NCBI GenBank assembly: GCA_049589355.1
Contig: JBAWAP010000382.1
Location: 1 to 35,227 of the forward strand
Direction of reading: 5' to 3'
From: JBAWAP01 sp049589355
Lineage (GTDB): Bacteria; Chloroflexota; Anaerolineae; VGOG01
Length of the DNA: 35,227 nucleotides
Positions 31,393 through 35,227 of the stretch are shown here, in pieces. Every line of letters begins with the position of its first letter. Position 1 is the first letter of the stretch. A model generated the notes under the pieces. It did not search any database, was not told the DNA's origin, and saw only the letters and a list, made by a program, of their open reading frames with translations. The position numbers and the translations under genes are program-made.

Positions 31393-31462
31393 GAACCGAA
31401 AAAAAACGAAGGCCACGAAAGCATTTCGCGCCTCCCTTCCTCTCCCCAACGACTTCGCCTCC

Positions 31463-31674
31463 TCAAGCCGAGCCGATGGTCGCACGTGGAAAGCGTAAAG
31501 CGTTCAGGATCTCCACGCCGAGCAGTTGTCCCTCTTCATCGATAACTCCACATTGACCCCTTCTTCGGCCACCCCCACAAATCTCTCTTCCTCTCCATCC
31601 CGCATCAGGAAATAGAATATATCGCTTTGGTAAGGAGAGCCATTTATGTACAGAGAGATTGTCTGCTTTTCCAT
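31463..31674 (-). pseudogene. Frameshifted DUF2283-like gene
   Basis: An ATG at 31674 with AAAGGG upstream starts MEKQTISLYINGSPYQSDIFYFLM and GVAEEGVNV, then goes out of frame. A neighbouring frame from about residue 40 continues VIDEEGQLLGVEILNALRF, the hallmark C terminus of DUF2283 proteins (VxDxDExGxxxGIEIL). A single indel would join them. DUF2283 genes frequently sit in toxin-antitoxin-like settings and hicBA is immediately downstream. The defect may be real or a sequencing error. Confidence 0.5.
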
Positions 31675-31725
31675 TGGTCAATCCCTTTCTTGCCCAACGA
31701 TCTTGGAATAATCCGAAAGAGTTAC

Positions 31726-31754
31726 TTGACAACCTAGATAAAACATGTTATACT
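31726..31754 (+). promoter_or_regulatory. Consensus promoter of an unusual AT-rich transcription unit
   Basis: TTGACA (31726-31731), 17 bases and TATACT (31749-31754) on the plus strand. The next gene starts 393 bases further on, so the transcript would have a very long leader. Confidence 0.75.
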
Positions 31755-31760
31755 ATAGAC

Positions 31761-32146
31761 GAAAATGATGAGATTGGAGTGTTTTTAGTTTATATGCTGT
31801 CTTGAGGAGGGGCAGCAAAGAAGCTGATTTTTAAATAAATAAGATTTCTGCTTAGAGCCTACGAGTTTTTGTTCAGTGGGTAAAGTTACCCAGTTGAGTT
31901 TGGGGAATAGAACGCGCCCCTGTTAAGTTTTTGCTTGTTGATTTGCAAAATCGCTGGTAACATCGTTGTCTTTACTACTGAGAAAAGCTAGTAGGTTTTT
32001 TATTGGTGAGCTGTAGTTGGGATAGAGTAGTTGCAGTTGAATTGCGAAAAGAGGGCGCGGTGATATATCGGTAGTGGACCAGGAATGTAGTTGACTATCG
32101 TCTAGGCACTTTAACAATCCACGATAACTGAAAGGAGGACAGCACA
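31761..32146 (+). ncRNA. Candidate structured 5' leader or non-coding RNA
   Basis: About 386 AT-rich bases between a consensus promoter and the first good ribosome binding site hold no gene. Visible structure: GGGTAA-ag-TTACCC (31878-31891), GGGG/CCCC around 31902-31920, and a weak stem CTACT/AGTAG (31975-31994) followed by GTTTTTTATT that could act as an attenuator. Composition differs sharply from the flanking GC-richer genes, suggesting foreign origin. I do not recognise a named RNA family. A long regulatory leader, a type I-style antitoxin region or a stand-alone RNA are all possible. Confidence 0.4.
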
Positions 32147-32200
32147 ATGCATCAGTATGCATATGTGTGTTGCCTCTCCCATCGGTTTGTTAAGGAGTAA
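32147..32200 (+). CDS. 17-residue leader peptide
   Basis: ATG preceded by AAAGGAGGA encodes MHQYAYVCCLSHRFVKE and stops at TAA. Its last codons (AAG GAG) form the Shine-Dalgarno of the following 94-residue gene, four bases before that gene's ATG, a textbook translational-coupling or attenuation layout. Two adjacent Cys codons and two Tyr codons are present, but no long run of one amino acid points to a specific sensor. Confidence 0.5.
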   Translation: MHQYAYVCCLSHRFVKE

Positions 32201-32204
32201 GCCG

Positions 32205-32489
32205 ATGAAGAGGCGACACACTTTTCTCAAGATCAACGTTAAGTACAGTTTGCAGGTTTGTGTTGTTTTTGATTTTGAAAAGTGCGTCGCCGCTGTTAGA
32301 AAGTGGTTTGCAACTAAGCTAACAGCAATTAAAAGCGGCACAGTGAATAGCATAAGAAGAATCTTCTCCGCCGCAAGCTTGCGATGGACAGTTGATAAAC
32401 TCAAGAAACTAATTGCCAACGTGGCGATGAACCTCCTGGCGAACCTCCTTTGTTACTATGTTTTGCAAAAAGCGGGGGTTTTGAAGTAG
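32205..32489 (+). CDS. 94-residue basic protein of unknown function
   Basis: A Lys/Arg-rich protein starting MKRRHTFLKINVKYSLQVCVV and ending in an amphipathic to hydrophobic segment (LIANVAMNLLANLLCYYVLQKAGVL, about residues 67-91) that could enter a membrane. I recognise no family. ATG with AAGGAG seven bases upstream, inside the end of a 17-codon ORF, and followed 16 bases later by a strong terminator. AT-rich codon use suggests recent transfer. A small membrane-active peptide, toxin or phage-derived protein are possibilities; none is shown. Confidence 0.55.
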   Translation: MKRRHTFLKINVKYSLQVCVVFDFEKCVAAVRKWFATKLTAIKSGTVNSIRRIFSAASLRWTVDKLKKLIANVAMNLLANLLCYYVLQKAGVLK

Positions 32490-32505
32490 CTCACCCGTAA
32501 AACCC

Positions 32506-32538
32506 AAGCCCACTGGATCTTATCCAGTGGGCTTTTTT
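32506..32538 (+). terminator. Strong intrinsic terminator
   Basis: A perfect 13-bp stem AAGCCCACTGGAT/ATCCAGTGGGCTT with loop CTT is followed by a continued T tract (TTTT). It ends the AT-rich transcription unit. Confidence 0.92.
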
Positions 32539-32664
32539 ATGTTTCATTGCCTAATTCTGATGATTTGTCCATTATTGTCCCACTCTTCAGATAAGCCACC
32601 GCATAACGGACCGGGCCTCCGCCGCCTTGCGGGTCTTGCAACGTCAGCCACAATAAAAGACAAC

Positions 32665-32683
32665 CAAAAAAACGGCCAGCCGT
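32665..32683 (-). terminator. Terminator downstream of the propeller gene
   Basis: Minus strand: ACGGC-tg-GCCGT followed by TTTTTTT. It lies 160 bases after the stop of the 32843-33937 gene. The rest of the interval 32540-32842 holds nothing I can identify. Confidence 0.65.
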
Positions 32684-32842
32684 CCCTCTGATTTAAGGTA
32701 TCACAACCGCTGGTTCTCTGGGCAAGTACGGACCAGACTCGAATCGGTATGTTGGCATTCCCACTGGCATGAAACGTGAAAGGCGACGGGGGATTTTCAA
32801 GTGAGACGCCATCTTGCCCTAGATTTGAAGGTGCACCAGCGC

Positions 32843-33937
32843 CTACCGACGAGCATGAAAAAGGGGTTTCACAATGAGGGGGAGATAAGTCGTGTGCCAG
32901 CCGAGCTCTTGAAATACACTCACTCCGCCTCCCCAGGTGGCGAACCACTTGTTATTCCTGGCATCTATCGCGACGGCGTATACTCGATTATCGGCCAGAC
33001 CATCAGCTGTAGTATACGTAGTCCATCCTTCGCGACCCAATTTGCTTACCCCTCCGTCAGTACCGAACCACTTGTCCCCTCTTCTGTCAATTGAGATAGC
33101 ATTCACCCAGTTATGGGCTAGACCCGAGTTTGCCGAGTTATAGGTATTCCAAGTGCTGCCATCAAATTTGCACACCCCCCCACCCCATGTTCCGAACCAC
33201 TTGTTGCCGTCTTGGTCAATGGTTATAGACGCAACAGTATTATGTGATAGACCCGAATTTGATGTGGTATAGGTGGTCCAGCTATTGCCGTCAAATTTGC
33301 TCACCCCGCTCAAAGTGCCGAACCACTTGTTACCCTCCTCATCAATTACAATGGCAAAAACGCAGTCATCCGCCAGCCCATCAGCAGTGATGTAGGTAAG
33401 CCAGGTGTTACCATCAAACTTGCTTACCCCACCCAAAGTGCCGAACCACTTGTTACCCTCTTTATCTATGGCAATGGCACGGACATCATTATCCACCAAG
33501 CCTGAGTTTGTTGTGGTGTAGGTAGTCCAGGTACTGCCGTCAAATTCGCTCACCCCACCCAAGGTGCCAAACCACTTGTTATTTGCCTCATCAACAGCAA
33601 TGGTAGAGACATGGTTATCTGCCAAGCCGTTAGCAGTGGTATAAGTGGTCCAGGTATTGCCGTTGAATTTACTTGCCCCGCTTGGGGTACCGAACCATTT
33701 ATTGCCTACCCTATCGTTAGCGACAGCCAAGATGTAATTATCCGCCAAACCGTCATCGGTAGTGTAGGTAGTCCAGGCACTATTACTTGATCTGGATGGC
33801 CTGCGGTCAAAGCCGAACAGTTTGCTGTCCACTGCATCAATTGCGTGGGCGTTGTTGAAGTCCGAAGACAATGAATATGAAAGTAGCAATGTGAAGACCA
33901 TTATAACAGCGATTGTTGTCGTCTTAAGGTTCTTCAT
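32843..33937 (-). CDS. Secreted seven-bladed Reg_prop-type beta-propeller protein
   Basis: A 364-residue exported protein. The N-terminal signal peptide (KTTTIAVIMVFTLLLSYSLS, ending near AHA) is followed by seven repeats of about 42 residues, each with a W-(T/N/L)-TY segment, a GLA(D/H)N element, an (A/S)I-(A/S)ID-x-x-x-NKWFGT strand and a GGVSKFDG closing turn. This is the Reg_prop (two-component regulator propeller) repeat, here as a free-standing extracellular propeller instead of part of a hybrid kinase. The C terminus, TTYLPLIVKPLFHARR, carries the YLPL(I/V) tail common on Chloroflexota surface proteins. Blade count of seven would close a ring. Ligand unknown. Confidence 0.85.
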   Translation of the reverse strand: MKNLKTTTIAVIMVFTLLLSYSLSSDFNNAHAIDAVDSKLFGFDRRPSRSSNSAWTTYTTDDGLADNYILAVANDRVGNKWFGTPSGASKFNGNTWTTYTTANGLADNHVSTIAVDEANNKWFGTLGGVSEFDGSTWTTYTTTNSGLVDNDVRAIAIDKEGNKWFGTLGGVSKFDGNTWLTYITADGLADDCVFAIVIDEEGNKWFGTLSGVSKFDGNSWTTYTTSNSGLSHNTVASITIDQDGNKWFGTWGGGVCKFDGSTWNTYNSANSGLAHNWVNAISIDRRGDKWFGTDGGVSKLGREGWTTYTTADGLADNRVYAVAIDARNNKWFATWGGGVSVFQELGWHTTYLPLIVKPLFHARR

Positions 33938-34007
33938 GTTATCGCAAGCCTAAGGAATACTAATGACGCTTGGGGATACTGATGCCTCGCAGGTCTGGGT
34001 TCCATTT

Positions 34008-35227
34008 TCAGCAAGGGTTTGACAGAACCTCCACGCTAGTAACGTGAAGTAATTCGCCGCCTTCTAAACACTGGTCCATGTAGCCGGTGACACGTACATA
34101 TTGTCCCTCATACTGGGCTAAGTCAATAGAAGAACTACCAATCGCCACTGTGATCGTACCTTCACAGTCTAATAGCCCATAATAGCCACAAAAGAAACTG
34201 AAAATAGGAGCCACAGTACCTGTAGCCGTGGTCTCATCGCACTCACAAGGTGAGGAGGGATTAACAACAGTAACGGAGTCTGGCACGAGTACTGGGCAAC
34301 CGCTTCGAGTTGTCTCTTCGCCTTGTACACTTACCCAGGCATAGACAAGGTCCCTGTCTACCTCCCCACAGTATGGTATACTATCCATCTCCGGAATCCA
34401 CTCCACAGCAGTGATCAGGTTGTAATTACAATCCAGTAAGCCCCAACCTGTTGTGCGTCCCGCGCAGCCCTGCAGCGTGTCCGCTAAGAAACCCTCGACG
34501 CCAGTTGGTGTCCGAGTGGGCGTTCGGGTTGGTGTGCGGGTTGGCGTTTTAGTCGGTGTCCCAGTGAGTACGGGAGTCCTAGTGGGTGTCTGGGTTGGTG
34601 TACGAGTAGGTGTGATTGTGGGTGTTCTAGTTGGAGTGCGGGTTGGCGTTTTAGTCGGTGTCCCAGTCAGTATCGACGTGCTAGTAGGTGTCTTGGTCGG
34701 TGTCCCAGTGAGTACCGGTGTCCTAGTAGGCGTCTTGGTCGGTGTGTGAGTCGGCGTTCTGGTCGGTGTGGGAGTAGGTGTGGCCGTGGGCGATGATTCC
34801 CACCACAGCTTAGCCGCAGCCCAGCCGTCAATCTCATACATCTCCAGCTTGATGCTGTGCTGACCAGCGCCTAGATCGACATCGGCTGTGTGAGTCTCCC
34901 GACCCTGATGCCATTCATTGAGCACCATACCTCCATCGATCCACAGCCTGGCTCCATCGTCGTGGAAAACATGGAACCGATAGCGGCCACTGGAGAAGTA
35001 CAGCGTTCTAGTCCAGCGAGCAGAGAAGTGGTTGGGTTGGATAGCAGGATCCGGCGAACCATCAAGCCATTCAAAGTCAATGTTAACGTCATTCCTGACA
35101 AGAGCAGGGGGGCCACTGAGGGTCTCGTTATTGTAGTACTCGCCTTTCCAGTCGGTGATCATCGGGGTCCTTGTTGGCGTAGGTGTTTGTGTGGGTGTAC
35201 TTGTGGGTGTGTTAGTTGGAGTAGGAG
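34008..35227 (-). CDS. PA14-domain surface protein with TPT repeats (5' end outside window)
   Basis: The frame is open at the right edge: PTPTNTPTSTPTQTPTPTRTP precedes the PA14 domain, so the methionine at 35162 is internal. PA14: WKGEYYNNETLSGPPALVRND, FSARWTRTLYFSSG, RYRFHVFHDDGARLWIDGG, then HSIKLEMYEIDGWAAAKLWW. A TPT/RTPT linker of about 80 residues follows, then a Cys-rich C-terminal domain (LADTLQGCAG, CNYNLITAVEW, CECDE, YEGQYVRVTGYMDQCLEGGELLHVTSVEVL) that includes an OB-like segment. PA14 binds carbohydrate or protein ligands; the protein is probably extracellular. Confidence 0.88.
   Translation of the reverse strand, partial: PTPTNTPTSTPTQTPTPTRTPMITDWKGEYYNNETLSGPPALVRNDVNIDFEWLDGSPDPAIQPNHFSARWTRTLYFSSGRYRFHVFHDDGARLWIDGGMVLNEWHQGRETHTADVDLGAGQHSIKLEMYEIDGWAAAKLWWESSPTATPTPTPTRTPTHTPTKTPTRTPVLTGTPTKTPTSTSILTGTPTKTPTRTPTRTPTITPTRTPTQTPTRTPVLTGTPTKTPTRTPTRTPTRTPTGVEGFLADTLQGCAGRTTGWGLLDCNYNLITAVEWIPEMDSIPYCGEVDRDLVYAWVSVQGEETTRSGCPVLVPDSVTVVNPSSPCECDETTATGTVAPIFSFFCGYYGLLDCEGTITVAIGSSSIDLAQYEGQYVRVTGYMDQCLEGGELLHVTSVEVLSNPC
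34505..34790. repeat. Minisatellite encoding the TPT linker
   Basis: About 285 bases of degenerate tandem GGTGTnnnGGT-type hexamer/dodecamer repeats encode Thr-Pro-Thr-(Arg/Lys/His)-Thr-Pro. Larger sub-repeats are visible, for example the segment coding for PVLTGTPTKTPT, which occurs at least twice, and a STSILTGTPTKTPT variant. Such tracts expand and contract by slippage or unequal exchange, changing linker length. Confidence 0.85.

Noticed and set aside
31923..32419. Two minus-strand ORFs opposite the AT-rich unit
   Set aside because: They are antisense to the promoter-leader-ORF-terminator unit, start without ribosome binding sites and have no family pattern.
32544..32948. Minus-strand ORF of 134 codons
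   Set aside because: It overlaps the end of the propeller gene and a terminator, has no ribosome binding site and no recognisable family.
34505..34790. CRISPR array
   Set aside because: The periodic sequence is a short-period coding minisatellite for Thr-Pro repeats; no 25-40 bp repeats with unique spacers.
1..35227. tRNA or rRNA genes
   Set aside because: No cloverleaf-like GTTCGA/T-loop with CCA-end stems or rRNA motif was noticed by eye on either strand; a covariance search was not possible.

Overview
The window looks like a piece of a Chloroflexota (Anaerolineae-like) chromosome close to the replication origin. Reasons: an origin-type gene set (rsmG, recF, dnaN) plus a near-perfect parS site; LexA operators of the Gram-positive GAAC-N4-GTTC kind; secreted proteins with TPT/PT linkers, PA14 domains and a C-terminal YLPLIVK tail; and generally consensus TTGACA/TATAAT promoters. 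Placement is by gene content and style only; there is no rRNA, tRNA or CRISPR array that I can see.

Layout. 1-570: non-coding, with an unusually dense run of perfect inverted repeats ending in a terminator. 571-4290 (minus): an ECF vitamin/micronutrient importer operon (fused double ATPase, S component, EcfT). 4509-5665 (plus): a CorA fragment, then rsmG. 5689-8973 (minus): recF, a MazEF-type toxin-antitoxin pair wedged between recF and dnaN, and dnaN. 9037-11043: a two-repeat lipoprotein bracketed by a 38-bp direct repeat, and a retropepsin-like protease. 11.1-18.6 kb (all minus): an accessory block of YgiT/DUF4258 toxin-antitoxin, a type II restriction-modification pair, antitoxin remnants, a membrane protein and a two-component pair, separated by dyad elements with GCTAACG/CGTTAGC-like ends that resemble integron attC sites. 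18.7-22.6 kb: a methyltransferase with parS in its leader, a THEP1-type NTPase with a nearly leaderless mRNA, a PA14 remnant and an M6-like metalloprotease.

22.8-26.4 kb (plus) is the most system-like region: two adjacent lexA paralogs, each with a consensus promoter whose spacer is a LexA-type operator (the second promoter has two), followed without an obvious terminator by a Cys-rich protein, a compact FtsK/SpoIIIE-type motor without membrane anchor, and a small membrane protein. LexA-2 keeps the Ser-Lys dyad but has lost the Ala-Gly cleavage dipeptide. The proposed reading is a DNA-damage-controlled DNA-motor module, possibly from an integrated element; its right edge (about 26.4 kb) carries two truncated, convergent genes.

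26.8-31.7 kb: a conserved-looking unknown protein, VanW-like protein, inositol monophosphatase family enzyme, duplicated OB-fold lipoprotein, HicBA, and a frameshifted DUF2283-like gene. 31.7-32.54 kb: an AT-rich transcription unit with a consensus promoter, a leader of about 390 nt, a 17-codon ORF coupled to a 94-residue basic protein, and a strong terminator; I do not recognise it. 32.8-35.2 kb (minus): a seven-bladed Reg_prop-type surface protein and a PA14/TPT-repeat surface protein running off the right edge.
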